Positions 1 to 8,557 are shown, counted from the stretch's first letter. The stretch is DNA of 26,427 nucleotides from Hyphomicrobiales bacterium (GCA_024236415.1 JACKKN010000028.1:1-26427); one strand, 5' to 3'. The notes: generated by a model from the sequence alone, not told the origin. Made by a program: numbers and translations.

Positions 1-1736
1 GGCGCATCACCGGACTGGTGGCGCTGGTCGCGGCCATCGTGACCCTGGCCGCCATGTTCGTGCTGGCGCGCACGCTGCTGGAGCCCATGCTGGACCTGCG
101 CGCCCGTTTGAGCAAGGCGGCCAGCGACCCCGAGGGGGCCGAGAGGTATGCGGCGACGCCGAACCGCCGGGACGAGCTGGGCGCCCTGCAGGAGGCCGCC
201 AACGCCCTGATGCGGCAGACGTCCCTGGACATCCGGCGCATCAGCGTGGGCGAGGAGGAGTTGCGCCGGGCGCGCATGGATCTGGAGCGCAAGGTCGAGG
301 AGCGGACCCGCGAGTTGACCCGCGAGGTCACCGACCGCCGCCAGGCCGAGGAACAGCTGCGCGAAAGCGAGAAGCAGCTCATCAAGCAGGCCAACTTCGA
401 CGACCTGACCGGCCTGCCCAACCGCCCCCTGGCCATGGACCGCCTGTCCCAGGCCCTGTCCCTGGCCGACCGCGACCAGGGGACCGTGGTGCTCATGTTC
501 ATCGATCTGGACAACTTCAAGAACGTGAACGACACCCTGGGCCATGCCATCGGCGACGAGTTGCTGGTGCAGACGTCGCGCCGGCTGGCCTCGTGCCTGC
601 GCCGCAGCGACACGGTCGCCCACCTGGAGCGGGCCAGCGTCAACGACACCGTGGCGCGCATCGGCGGCGACGAGTTCATGGTCATCCTGCCGCGCATCGC
701 CGCCGAGGAACACGCCGAGATCGTGGCCCGCAAGATCCTGGCCACCTGCGCCCAGCCGTTCCAGTTGAGCGGCCACGAGGTGTTCGTCACCGCCAGCATC
801 GGCATCACCCTGTACTCGCGCGACGGCAAGAAGGCCCACGACCTGATGGTCAACGCCGACACCGCCATGTACGAGGCCAAGGAGGCCGGGCGCAACGCCT
901 TCCGCTTCTTCGCCCCCGAGATGAACACCCGGGCCATCGAGCGCCTGCGCATCGAATCGCGCCTGCGCCAGGCCCTGGACCGGGACGCCCTGTTCCTGCA
1001 CTACCAGCCCGTGGTCGACATCCGGACGCGCACCCCGGTCGGGGCCGAGGTTTTGCTGCGGTGGGTCGACGACGAGCTGGGCAGCGTGTCGCCCGAGCGG
1101 TTCATCCCCGTCGCCGAGGGCAGCGGCCTGATCATCCCCATCGGCGAATGGGTCCTGCGCCGGGCCTGCCGGGAGGCGGCGCGCCTGGGCGAGAAGACGG
1201 GGCGCCCCCTGCGCATGGCCGTGAACGTGTCCAGCCGCCAGTTCCGCGGCACCAATCTGGCCGAAACGGTGGCCGCGGCCCTGGACGACGCCGGCCTGCC
1301 GGCCGACCGCCTGGAACTGGAGATCACCGAAAGCCTGCTGATCGAGGAGGAGTCCGAGGCCGCCACCGGGCTGATGAAGCTGCGCGAACTGGGGGTGCGG
1401 CTGTCCATCGACGACTTCGGCACCGGCTATTCGGCCCTGGGCTACCTGAAACGGTTCCCCGTGGACACCCTGAAGATCGACCGCAGCTTCATCAACGAGG
1501 TGACCCGGAACCGCGAGGACGCCACCCTGACCCGGGCCGCCATCGCCATGGCCCACAGCCTGGGCATGGAGGTCATCGCCGAGGGCGTGGAGACCGAGGA
1601 GCAGCTCGACTTCCTCAAGGCCCTGGGCTGCGAATACGCCCAGGGCTACCTGTTCGGCAAGCCCCTGCCGGCGGACGACAGCGCGCGCTATTTCACCGGC
1701 GCCCTGGCCGCCGGCAGCATCCGGGCCGGCGATTAG
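1..1736 (+). CDS. GGDEF-EAL diguanylate cyclase/phosphodiesterase, 5' truncated by window edge
   Basis: This is the C-terminal part of an inner-membrane protein of cyclic-di-GMP turnover. The reading frame is open to the left edge, so the GTG at 18 is not a credible start. Numbering from that GTG, a transmembrane helix (about 1-18) leads into a HAMP-like linker (about 20-75) and a coiled coil (about 78-125). The GGDEF domain starts near DLTGLPN (about 129) and has an intact GGDEF near 215. The EAL domain carries EVLLRW (about 343) instead of EALLRW. It keeps the other expected residues: AVNVSSRQF, ELEITES, IDDFGTGYS, LKIDRSFI, EGVET and QGYLFGKP. The cyclase and phosphodiesterase signatures are therefore both intact, though which activity dominates cannot be told. 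An unusual 12-residue insertion separates the RxxD inhibitory-site motif from GGDEF. The N-terminal sensor domain lies outside the window. It ends 25 bases from a convergent gene. Confidence 0.95.
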   Translation, partial: RITGLVALVAAIVTLAAMFVLARTLLEPMLDLRARLSKAASDPEGAERYAATPNRRDELGALQEAANALMRQTSLDIRRISVGEEELRRARMDLERKVEERTRELTREVTDRRQAEEQLRESEKQLIKQANFDDLTGLPNRPLAMDRLSQALSLADRDQGTVVLMFIDLDNFKNVNDTLGHAIGDELLVQTSRRLASCLRRSDTVAHLERASVNDTVARIGGDEFMVILPRIAAEEHAEIVARKILATCAQPFQLSGHEVFVTASIGITLYSRDGKKAHDLMVNADTAMYEAKEAGRNAFRFFAPEMNTRAIERLRIESRLRQALDRDALFLHYQPVVDIRTRTPVGAEVLLRWVDDELGSVSPERFIPVAEGSGLIIPIGEWVLRRACREAARLGEKTGRPLRMAVNVSSRQFRGTNLAETVAAALDDAGLPADRLELEITESLLIEEESEAATGLMKLRELGVRLSIDDFGTGYSALGYLKRFPVDTLKIDRSFINEVTRNREDATLTRAAIAMAHSLGMEVIAEGVETEEQLDFLKALGCEYAQGYLFGKPLPADDSARYFTGALAAGSIRAGD

Positions 1737-1761
1737 GTCCCGGCCGCCGCGGCAGGGCGCC

Positions 1762-2121
1762 TCACACCACCGGCGCGCCCATGCCCCAACTGAACGGCAC
1801 CGGACCGGAAAAGGCGATCACGTCGCCGTGGTCCAGGGCCACGTCCGTGCGCACGGGGCCGCCGTACAGGCCCGGCGTGACGTCACGGCCGTTGCGCAGG
1901 ACCAGGGTCACCTCGTGGGCCGGCAGGTCGATCCGGCGCATCAGGTCGCCGATGGTGCCACCCGCGGGCAGCTCGACCCGGCGCGGCCCCTCGCCGGGCC
2001 GGGCCAGGGAGTTGAACAGGCGGACCTCGACGGTGATCGTGATGCCGTCCGAGTTGTGGCCCGGCGACGGCCCGTCCCCGGGACTGCCGGTGTCCAGCAA
2101 CCAGATGTCCTTTCGGCCCAT
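1762..2121 (-). CDS. MoaD/ThiS-like beta-grasp protein lacking the C-terminal Gly-Gly
   Basis: This is a small protein of about 119 residues. After an N-terminal extension rich in Gly, Pro and Asp (about 1-28), it has a ubiquitin-like beta-grasp pattern: ITVEVRLFNSLARPG, then ELPAGGTIGDLM, VTLVLRNGRDV and LDHGDVIAFSGPV. This matches the MoaD/ThiS sulfur-carrier superfamily. True carriers end in Gly-Gly, which is adenylated and thiocarboxylated. This protein ends in GMGAPVV, so it should not carry sulfur in the usual way. I chose ATG 2121 because a GGAG lies 9 bases upstream; an in-frame TTG at 2136 is an alternative. It is co-directional with the rhodanese gene about 100 bases upstream, possibly one transcript, but no molybdopterin or thiamine gene is visible here. 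The fold is fairly sure and the function unknown. Confidence 0.75.
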   Translation of the reverse strand: MGRKDIWLLDTGSPGDGPSPGHNSDGITITVEVRLFNSLARPGEGPRRVELPAGGTIGDLMRRIDLPAHEVTLVLRNGRDVTPGLYGGPVRTDVALDHGDVIAFSGPVPFSWGMGAPVV

Positions 2122-2223
2122 GGCGCCATGCTCCAATCCGCCCCCACGCGGGCACCATAGGGCAGGCCGGGCGGTCCGCCTTTGACGTCGGTCAACCGGC
2201 GCCGCGGGCTCCGCGAGCGGGCG

Positions 2224-2661
2224 TCAGGACGCCTCGGCCCCGGGGGTTTCCACCGGCAGGTTCTCCTTGCGCCAGCGGCGGAAGCCGCCGTTCATGACCG
2301 CCAGGTTGGTCAGCCCGGCGCGTTTCAGCATGCGCACGGCCCGGGTCGAGCGGTTCTCGGTGCGGCAATGGACGTAGACGGGCACGTCCTTCAGGTCGGC
2401 CAGCTCGTCCTTGATCTCGCGCAGGCGCATGGGAATGTGGCCAAGGGGCATGTTGACGGCGCCGGGAATGTGGCCGCCGCGGAACTCGCCCTCGGTGCGC
2501 ACGTCGACCACCACCACCTCATCGGCACCGTCCAGCTTGGCCTTGACCACAGCCGGGTCGACGAAGGGCACGCCGGCCATCAGGCGCGGCAGGTACCTGG
2601 AGGCGGCGAAGGCCAACGCGATCAGCGCGATGGACAGAATCATGTCCGGTTTGAATTCCAT
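2224..2661 (-). CDS. Membrane-anchored single-domain rhodanese (sulfurtransferase-like)
   Basis: The product has 145 residues. One N-terminal hydrophobic helix (about 7-22) anchors a single rhodanese domain, probably exposed on one face of the inner membrane. The domain shows VVVDVRTEGEF (about 50-60), GGHIPGAVNMPL (about 62-73) and an active-site loop HCRTENRS whose cysteine is residue 99. The cysteine and the six following loop residues fit an active sulfane-sulfur transferase. The C-terminal part NGGFRRWRKENLPVE is typical of the family. The ATG at 2661 is preceded by GAGGA with an 8-base spacing; an in-frame TTG two codons upstream is less likely. It lies between the pentapeptide-repeat gene and the MoaD/ThiS-like gene, all on the same strand with gaps near 100 bases. 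The physiological sulfur acceptor cannot be read from sequence. Confidence 0.9.
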   Translation of the reverse strand: MEFKPDMILSIALIALAFAASRYLPRLMAGVPFVDPAVVKAKLDGADEVVVVDVRTEGEFRGGHIPGAVNMPLGHIPMRLREIKDELADLKDVPVYVHCRTENRSTRAVRMLKRAGLTNLAVMNGGFRRWRKENLPVETPGAEAS

Positions 2662-2761
2662 GGCCAAATTCCTCGGGGCAACGGGTCTCGGGGTCGGCGG
2701 CAGAGATAGGGCGCGGCCCCGCCGTTGTCAATCGCGGCAATGGGGGACGGCGCCGCCCGGG

Positions 2762-4132
2762 TCAGTCCACCACCAGGCCGCGGGCGCCGCGCAGGTCGGC
2801 CCCGGTCAGGTCGGCGTCGCGCAGGTCGGCATGGGTCAGGTCGGCATCCACCAGGCGGGCGCCCGTCAGCTTGGTGCCGCGCAGGTTGCAGGTGGACAGG
2901 TCCGCCCCCTCCAGGTTGGCGCTGGCCAGGTCGACACCGGTGAACCGGGCGCCGGCGCACTTGGCGTGCTTCAGGTTGGCGCCCCAGGTGCCGCCCCGGT
3001 CGGTGTGGATGCGCACCGGGCCCAGGCGGGCGCCGCTCAGGTCGGCCCCGGCCAGGTTGGCCCGCTCCATCTTGGCCCCCAGCATGGTGGCGGCGCTCAG
3101 GTCGGCGGCGCGCAGGTCGGCATAGGACAGGTCGGTCATCACCAGGTGGGCGCGGGCCAGGTCGCCCTCGGTCAGGATGCAGAAGGACAGGTCGGCCGCC
3201 GACAGGTTCAGCTCGGCCAGCCGCGCCCGCGACAGGTCGGTGCCCGACAGCTCGGCGCGGTGGCCCTCGCGGCCGTTGCTGTTGATCCACCGGCCGTGGT
3301 CCTCCACCACTTCCTGCAGGGACTTGTCCAGGTCGGCCAGGGCCCGCACCGTCTTGGCCGAGCCCAGGTCCACCTTGCTCAGGTCCACGGAATCCAGGAC
3401 GGCGCCGATCAGGTCGGCGTCGGTCAGGTTGGCGTGGTCCAGGATCGACCCGCGGAACACGGCGCCGTGGAAGATGGCACCGCTCAGGTCGGCCTCGGTC
3501 AAGTTGGTGGCCTCCAGGTTGCAGCCGGTCAGGTCGCTGTTCTGCATGTCGGCGTTGGTCAGGTTGGCGCCGCGCAGGTTGCAGTCGGTCAGGTCGGTCT
3601 GGCGCATGAGGGCGTTGGAGACCTTGGCGTCGCTCAGATCCGCGCGGCGCATGTTGGCGCGCTCCAGGCTGGCGCCCGACTCGCCGCCCAGCGGGATCAG
3701 GCCGCCGCCCTTGGCGGACTTGTACAGCAGGCCCTCGCGCAGGTCCGCCCCGGCCAGGTTGGCCCGCGACAGGTCGGCACCGCGCAGGCAGGCGCCGCGC
3801 AGGTCGGCGCGGGCCATGTTGGCGCCGGCCAGGTTGGCGCCCTCCAGGTCGGCGCCGAACAGCCCGGTCGCCACCAGGCGGGCGTCGCGCATGTTGGCGT
3901 GGCGCAGGCGCGTGCCGGTCAGGTCGGCCTGGGACAGGTCGCGGCCCGACAGGTTCAGGTACGACAGGTCGCGCATGGTCAGGCTGGCACGCACGCCGCC
4001 CTTGCGCGACAGCAGGAACAGGTCGTGGGACTCCAGGATCAAGTCCAGTTCGTCCTGGGGCATGGACGACCACATGTCGTCGTCGGCGACCCCCTCCCGG
4101 GCCGGGGGATCCTTGCTGCGCTGCCCTGCCAT
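2762..4132 (-). CDS. Pentapeptide-repeat protein
   Basis: The product has 456 residues and is built almost wholly of A(D/N)LXX pentapeptide repeats, for example ADLRGACLRGADLSRANLAG, which fold as a right-handed quadrilateral beta-helix. A short non-repeat N-terminus contains MPQDELDLILESHDLFLLS. The repeats are broken in three places: near 131-148 (KSAKGGGLIPLGGES), near 260-297 (VEDHGRWINSNGREGHRAE) and near 369-389 (HTDRGGTWG). I chose ATG 4132 because GAAGGGA lies just upstream; an in-frame ATG at 4204 would add 24 basic low-complexity residues. There is no signal peptide, so it is probably cytoplasmic. Some family members mimic DNA and protect gyrase, but nothing here shows that. It is divergent from trmFO across about 190 bases. 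The roughly 15-base DNA periodicity is a by-product of the protein repeat. Confidence 0.93.
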   Translation of the reverse strand: MAGQRSKDPPAREGVADDDMWSSMPQDELDLILESHDLFLLSRKGGVRASLTMRDLSYLNLSGRDLSQADLTGTRLRHANMRDARLVATGLFGADLEGANLAGANMARADLRGACLRGADLSRANLAGADLREGLLYKSAKGGGLIPLGGESGASLERANMRRADLSDAKVSNALMRQTDLTDCNLRGANLTNADMQNSDLTGCNLEATNLTEADLSGAIFHGAVFRGSILDHANLTDADLIGAVLDSVDLSKVDLGSAKTVRALADLDKSLQEVVEDHGRWINSNGREGHRAELSGTDLSRARLAELNLSAADLSFCILTEGDLARAHLVMTDLSYADLRAADLSAATMLGAKMERANLAGADLSGARLGPVRIHTDRGGTWGANLKHAKCAGARFTGVDLASANLEGADLSTCNLRGTKLTGARLVDADLTHADLRDADLTGADLRGARGLVVD

Positions 4133-4324
4133 GCCGTCCCTTCGTCGTCTGCCGGAACCCGCGCGCGTCAAACCTCGCCCCCGAACCCCGCCCCCAGGAT
4201 TCACGGTTGCGTCCGGCGCGCGGCGGCCCTATGTCTGCGGCCATGGGCAGCATAGCACGAAACCCGGAAATCCAAGCGCGCCGTCGGCCGGCCGCGGCCG
4301 GCCGCGGCGACGGGAGGCGACGCG

Positions 4325-5677
4325 GTGGCGCCTGACCCGGTTCACGTCGTCGGCGGCGGCCTGGCCGGCAGCGAGGCGGCCTGGCAGCTCGCCCGCCGGG
4401 GGGTACCCGTGGTGCTGCACGAGATGCGCCCCCTGCGCGGCACGGCGGCGCACCAGACCGGCGGCCTGGCCGAGCTGGTGTGCTCCAACTCCCTGCGCTC
4501 GGATGACTGGGAGTTCAACGCCGTCGGCACCCTGCACGCCGAGATGCGGCGCCTCGACTCCCTGATCCTGCGCGCCGCCGACGCCCACAAGGTCCCGGCG
4601 GGCGGCGCCCTGGCCGTGGACCGGGACGGGTTCAGCGGCGCCGTGCAGCAGGCCCTGGAAACCCATCCCCTGGTCACCCTGGAGCGCGGCGAGGTGGCCG
4701 GCCTGCCGCCGGCGGACTGGGACAGCGTGATCGTCGCCACCGGCCCCCTGACCTCGGACGCCCTGGCGGCCGCCGTGCGGGAACTGACCGGCGAGGAGTC
4801 GCTCGCCTTCTTCGACGCCATCGCGCCCATCGTCTACCGCGAGACCATCGACTTCGACCGCGCCTGGTTCCAGTCCCGCTACGATAAGGGCACCGGCAAG
4901 GACTACGTCAACTGCCCGCTGGACCGGGACCAGTACCACGCCCTGGTCGATGCCCTGCTGGCCGGGGACAAGACCGGGTTCAAGGACTGGGAGCGGGACA
5001 CCCCCTACTTCGAGGGCTGCCTGCCCGTCGAGGTGATGGCCGAGCGCGGGCGCGAGACCCTGGCCCACGGCCCCATGAAGCCGGTGGGCCTGACCAACCC
5101 CCACGCGCCCGACGTCAAGCCCCACGCCATCGTGCAGTTGCGCCAGGACAACGCGCTGGGCACCCTCTACAACATGGTCGGCTTCCAGACCAAGCTGACC
5201 CACGGCGAGCAGAAGCGCGTGTTCCGCACCATTCCCGGCCTGGAGAAGGCCGAGTTCGCCCGCCTGGGCGGCCTGCACCGCAACACCTTCCTGAACTCGC
5301 CGCGGCTGCTGGACGGTGCCCTGCGCCTGCGGGCGCAGCCGCGCCTGCGCTTCGCCGGCCAGATCACCGGCTGCGAGGGCTATGTGGAGAGCGCCGCCAT
5401 GGGCCTCATGGCCGGCCGCTTCGCCGCCGCCGAGCGCCTGGGCCACGCCCCCGCGGCGCCGCCCCCCACCACCGCCCACGGCGCCCTGCTGGGCCACGTG
5501 ACCGGCGGCGCCGAGGCCGAGACCTTCCAGCCCATGAACGTGAACTTCGGCCTGTTCCCGCCCCTCGACGACGGCGAGGCCAAGGACGACCGCGGCCGCT
5601 GCCTCAAGGGCCGCGCCCGCAAGCAGGCCCTGGCCCACCGCGCCCTGCGGGACCTGGAGGCGTGGGCGGAGGCCTGA
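4325..5677 (+). CDS. trmFO: Methylenetetrahydrofolate-tRNA-(uracil-5-)-methyltransferase TrmFO
   Basis: TrmFO is a cytoplasmic flavoprotein that makes 5-methyluridine at position 54 of tRNA, using methylenetetrahydrofolate as carbon donor and reduced FAD. The 450 residues match the family's usual length. The FAD-binding GGGLAGSEAA sits at residues 10-19, followed by HEMRP. LAELVCSNSLRSD contains Cys53, the conserved family cysteine. FEGCLPVEVMAERG carries the second conserved cysteine, and GCEGYVESAAMGLMAG near the C-terminus is a family signature. The start is GTG 4325, preceded by GGGAGG at good spacing; no ATG gives a better N-terminus. It ends one base before the convergent aldo/keto reductase stop, so no independent terminator fits between them. 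It starts divergently from the pentapeptide-repeat gene. Confidence 0.97.
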   Translation: MAPDPVHVVGGGLAGSEAAWQLARRGVPVVLHEMRPLRGTAAHQTGGLAELVCSNSLRSDDWEFNAVGTLHAEMRRLDSLILRAADAHKVPAGGALAVDRDGFSGAVQQALETHPLVTLERGEVAGLPPADWDSVIVATGPLTSDALAAAVRELTGEESLAFFDAIAPIVYRETIDFDRAWFQSRYDKGTGKDYVNCPLDRDQYHALVDALLAGDKTGFKDWERDTPYFEGCLPVEVMAERGRETLAHGPMKPVGLTNPHAPDVKPHAIVQLRQDNALGTLYNMVGFQTKLTHGEQKRVFRTIPGLEKAEFARLGGLHRNTFLNSPRLLDGALRLRAQPRLRFAGQITGCEGYVESAAMGLMAGRFAAAERLGHAPAAPPPTTAHGALLGHVTGGAEAETFQPMNVNFGLFPPLDDGEAKDDRGRCLKGRARKQALAHRALRDLEAWAEA

Positions 5678-5678
5678 C

Positions 5679-6689
5679 CTAACCCGTTTCCGCCACCCGC
5701 CCCACCACCGGATACCGGGGGTCCGAATACCCCGGCGTCGAGGGGTGGCCGGCCGGGACCAGGCTGTCGACCAGGGCCTCGTCCTCGGCGGTGAAGTCGT
5801 GGGTCAGGGCGCCCAGGTATTCGGTCCATTGGGCCAGGGTGCGGGGGCCGGCCAGGACCGAGGTGATCAGGCGGTTGTTGAGCACCCAGTTGAGGGCGAA
5901 CTGGCCCGCCGTCATGCCGCGGCTCTCGGCGTGGGCCTTGATGGTTTGGGCCATGACCAGGGAGTCGCGGCGGAATTCCGTTTCCAGGATGCGCATGTCG
6001 CCGTCGCCGGCGCGGGTGCCCTTGCGCGGCGTCGCGTCGGGGTCGTACTTGCCGGTCAGCACGCCGCGCGCCAGGGGGCTGTAGGGCACCACGCCGATGC
6101 CGTGCTCGGCGCAGGCGGGCAGCACCTCGACCTCGGGCATGCGGTTCATGGCGTTGTAGTAGGGCTGCGACACCACCGGATGGGGCACCCCCAGTTTCTC
6201 GGCCAGGGCCACCAGGATGGAGAAGCGGTAGGCGCGGAAGTTGCTGAAGCCCCAGTGGCGGATCTTGCCCATGCGCACCAGGTCGCCCAGGGTGGCCACG
6301 GTGTCGGCCAGGTCCACGGCATGGTCGTCGAGGTGCAGGTAGTAGACATCGATCACGTCGGTGCCCAGGCGCTTCAGGCTGGCGTCCGCGGCGGCTATGA
6401 TCCAACGCCGCCCCAGGCCGCGCTCGTTGGGGCCCGGGCCCATGGGGTTGCCCACCTTGGTGGCCAGGACCCAGTGGTCACGGTGCGGCTTGATGAGCTT
6501 GCCCACCATCTTCTCCGACGCGCCGTCGTTGTACACGTCGGCGGTGTCGATGAAGTTGATGCCGGCGTCGCGGGCGGAATCGACGATGCGCGCCGCGGTG
6601 GCGGTGGCGGTGCGGCCGCCGAACATCATGGTGCCCAGGCAGATGGGGGACACGGCCAGGCCGCTGCGTCCCAGGAGCTTGTAGTTCAC
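5679..6689 (-). CDS. Aldo/keto reductase
   Basis: This is a 336-residue NAD(P)H-dependent oxidoreductase of the aldo/keto reductase superfamily, cytoplasmic with a TIM-barrel fold. It opens with MNYKLLGRSGLAVSPICLGTM. The catalytic tetrad is visible: Asp and Tyr in FIDTADVYNDGASE, Lys in WVLATKVGNPM and His in VYYLHLDDHA. PYSPLARGVLTGKY and the C-terminal NNRLITSVLAGPRT belong to the family's cofactor-binding half. The substrate cannot be assigned; it resembles the YajO/YghZ-type general reductases. The start is GTG 6689 with AAGGAAA just upstream. It begins 22 bases after the stop of the alpha/beta hydrolase, so the two are probably co-transcribed. Its stop is one base from the end of the convergent trmFO. 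Confidence 0.93.
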   Translation of the reverse strand: MNYKLLGRSGLAVSPICLGTMMFGGRTATATAARIVDSARDAGINFIDTADVYNDGASEKMVGKLIKPHRDHWVLATKVGNPMGPGPNERGLGRRWIIAAADASLKRLGTDVIDVYYLHLDDHAVDLADTVATLGDLVRMGKIRHWGFSNFRAYRFSILVALAEKLGVPHPVVSQPYYNAMNRMPEVEVLPACAEHGIGVVPYSPLARGVLTGKYDPDATPRKGTRAGDGDMRILETEFRRDSLVMAQTIKAHAESRGMTAGQFALNWVLNNRLITSVLAGPRTLAQWTEYLGALTHDFTAEDEALVDSLVPAGHPSTPGYSDPRYPVVGRVAETG

Positions 6690-6711
6690 GTCGGTTTCCT
6701 TTTCGGCAGGA

Positions 6712-7602
6712 TCAGTCGGCGAGGAATTCCTGCACCGCGTCGGCCACGTCCTCGCCGTACAGGTCGCGGAAGAAGTGGCCGGCGTCCTGCACCTCCACCA
6801 CCCGCAGGTGGCCGCCGGCCTTCTCCTTCAGGCGCGGCCGGGCGTCGGGCACCACCGTGTCGGCGGTGCCGACGATGGCCAGCACCGGCAGTTTGATGCG
6901 GTCCACCAGGCCGGGACCGTCCAGGTCGGGGCTGGGCGCGTAGTAGTCCAGGAACGCGGCCGCCGCCACCTTGGCGTCGTTGCAGTACAGGAAGTCCACC
7001 GGCGCCATCAGGTCGCCGCCGCGGCCGGCGGCCACCAGCCCCTTGGCCTGGTCCAGCAGCAGGGCCAGGGAAACGCCGTGGCGCTTCTCGTACTCGGCGC
7101 CGATGCGCGCCGAGTCCGAGGTGCCGGGGGCCAGCAGGATCACCTTCTCCACCACCCGGTCCGGGGCCTGTGCCGCGTACAGTGCGGTCTGCGCGCCGCC
7201 GCGGGAATGGCCCATGACGGTGACGGACTTGGCCCCCCTGCCCTTCAGCCAGGCGACCCAGGCCGCGATCTCGGCCACCGCGTCGCGGTGGTGGTGGGTG
7301 TGGGGCGTGGCACAGTCGTACATGCCGTGGCGGTCATCGAGGCCCAGGCTCAGGTTGATGGCCAGGCTGGAGATCTCGCGCTCCTCGAGCAGGGACTGCT
7401 GCGCCGCGATCAGCTCCATGCCGTTGTGGGCCAGGGTGCCGTGCACCAGCACCACGATGCCGTCGGCCATGGACTTGCCCTCGGCCAGTTCCAGGTTGCC
7501 GTTCAGGGTCTTCCCGCCGTGGGGGATCGTCACTTCCTCGGCCGCCGCGACACCGGCCGCCAGGGCCCCTGCCGCCAGCAGGCCCGCCAAGAACCGAATC
7601 AT
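6712..7602 (-). CDS. Secreted alpha/beta hydrolase
   Basis: The product has 296 residues with a clear signal peptide (MIRFLAGLLAAGALAAGVAA, cleavage near residue 21), so it is probably periplasmic. The mature part has an alpha/beta hydrolase pattern: VVLVHGTLAHNG as the oxyanion-hole region, MGHSRGGAQTAL with the nucleophile serine, VGTADTVVPDARP with the probable acid, and QDAGHFFRDLYG with the catalytic histidine. A complete triad suggests an active esterase or peptidase-like enzyme; the substrate is unknown. DCATPHTHHHRDAVAEIAAW is a His-rich stretch. ATG 7602 is preceded by GGGAGG with a 6-base spacing. It probably forms an operon with the downstream aldo/keto reductase and lies 70 bases after the NDUFAF6-like gene on the same strand. 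Confidence 0.9.
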   Translation of the reverse strand: MIRFLAGLLAAGALAAGVAAAEEVTIPHGGKTLNGNLELAEGKSMADGIVVLVHGTLAHNGMELIAAQQSLLEEREISSLAINLSLGLDDRHGMYDCATPHTHHHRDAVAEIAAWVAWLKGRGAKSVTVMGHSRGGAQTALYAAQAPDRVVEKVILLAPGTSDSARIGAEYEKRHGVSLALLLDQAKGLVAAGRGGDLMAPVDFLYCNDAKVAAAAFLDYYAPSPDLDGPGLVDRIKLPVLAIVGTADTVVPDARPRLKEKAGGHLRVVEVQDAGHFFRDLYGEDVADAVQEFLAD

Positions 7603-7672
7603 GCCTCGCCTCCCTAATCCGGGTACAGCCCGTCCCGTTGTCGCCGCATGTTATCGCACCCGCCCCGCCCCG

Positions 7673-8524
7673 TCAGTAGGCTCGGCGCAGGTTGCGCAGC
7701 ACCAGGCCCGCCATGCGCCCCGGCCCCGTGGGCCGCGGCGGGCGGGCGAAGGGGTCGAACCGGGCCCGGCGCAGGTCGGCCAGATGGCCGTCGGCCAGGG
7801 CCGCCGGCAGCAGCGCCGGCCGCGCCGCCGCCTCGACCCCCGGGCGCAGGTCGCGGGCCGCGCGCAGGTGGCCGGCGGCGGCCCCGGCCACCGCCTGGAC
7901 CACGGCGGCGATGCCGTCGCGGTGCCGGTCGCGGTGGCGGTCGTCGAACAGGACCCCGGGCGGCAGGCCGGCGGCGGCGGCCCGGTCGGCGGGCAGGAAC
8001 GACTTGCCCAGGCGGGCGTGGTAGGGCACGGCCCTCATGAGCCCGGCCAGGGCCCAGGCGATGCCCACCCGGCGACCGGCCTCGCGCGCCGCGTCGCCGC
8101 GCGCGCCCAGGGCCTCCAGGGCCAGCAGGGTGAGGCCGCCCGAGGTGGCCTCGGCATAGGATTCCAGGTCGGCCAGGGTGGCCGGCGGCTCGTCCTCCAG
8201 GTCGAAGCGGCGGGCGTCCAGCAGGCGCTCGAAATGGCGGCGGCTGAGGCCATGGGCGCGCACCGCCGCCGACAGGGGCATGGCCACCTGGTGGTGCGGC
8301 GGGGTGCCGGCGAAGATGGGGTCCAGGGCGTCGCGCCACCACTGCAGGCGCATGAGCCCGATCAGCGGCTCGCTGACCGTCTCGCGCACGCGGGCGGCCT
8401 CCAGGTTGAAGGCCAGCAGGGCGACCAGGGCGTCGCGCGGCCCCGGCGCCGCGAACAGGGCGCACAGCAGGCGGTCGCGATCGTGGCGGCGCGCCTGTTG
8501 CAGGCAGTAGGAGACGTCGGCCAT
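7673..8524 (-). CDS. Squalene/phytoene synthase-like protein of the NDUFAF6 type
   Basis: The product has 283 residues in the squalene/phytoene synthase fold. Typical stretches are AFNLEAARVRETVSEPLIGL, then MRLQWWRDALDPIF, LESYAEATSGGLTLLALEAL and LAGLMRAVPYHARLGKSFLP. These match the bacterial relatives of mitochondrial complex I assembly factor NDUFAF6. True prenyl synthases have two Asp-rich Mg-binding motifs (DxxxD). Both are missing here: the second region reads GLMRAVPYHA, so isoprenoid condensation is unlikely. A role in complex I assembly is inferred from family and from the usual gene order, in which it follows the Mth938 gene behind secF. ATG 8524 has AGGGGG just upstream. It is divergent from another squalene-synthase-fold gene at 8632. 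Confidence 0.85.
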   Translation of the reverse strand: MADVSYCLQQARRHDRDRLLCALFAAPGPRDALVALLAFNLEAARVRETVSEPLIGLMRLQWWRDALDPIFAGTPPHHQVAMPLSAAVRAHGLSRRHFERLLDARRFDLEDEPPATLADLESYAEATSGGLTLLALEALGARGDAAREAGRRVGIAWALAGLMRAVPYHARLGKSFLPADRAAAAGLPPGVLFDDRHRDRHRDGIAAVVQAVAGAAAGHLRAARDLRPGVEAAARPALLPAALADGHLADLRRARFDPFARPPRPTGPGRMAGLVLRNLRRAY

Positions 8525-8557
8525 GTTCCCCCTGAAGGTCCTGGGCGGCCGGGGACC

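Noticed and set aside
2762..4000. Regularly spaced short DNA repeats that could suggest a CRISPR array
   Set aside because: The period is about 15 bases and follows the pentapeptide codons in frame; there are no constant repeats with unique spacers.
2411..4255. Open frame of 614 codons opposite the pentapeptide-repeat gene, rich in QVG repeats
   Set aside because: The repeats are the antisense reading of the pentapeptide codons; there is no ribosome-binding site or domain.
4229..5638. 469-codon open frame opposite trmFO
   Set aside because: It is antisense to a well-conserved gene and its product is Gly/Val/His/Gln-rich without domain features.
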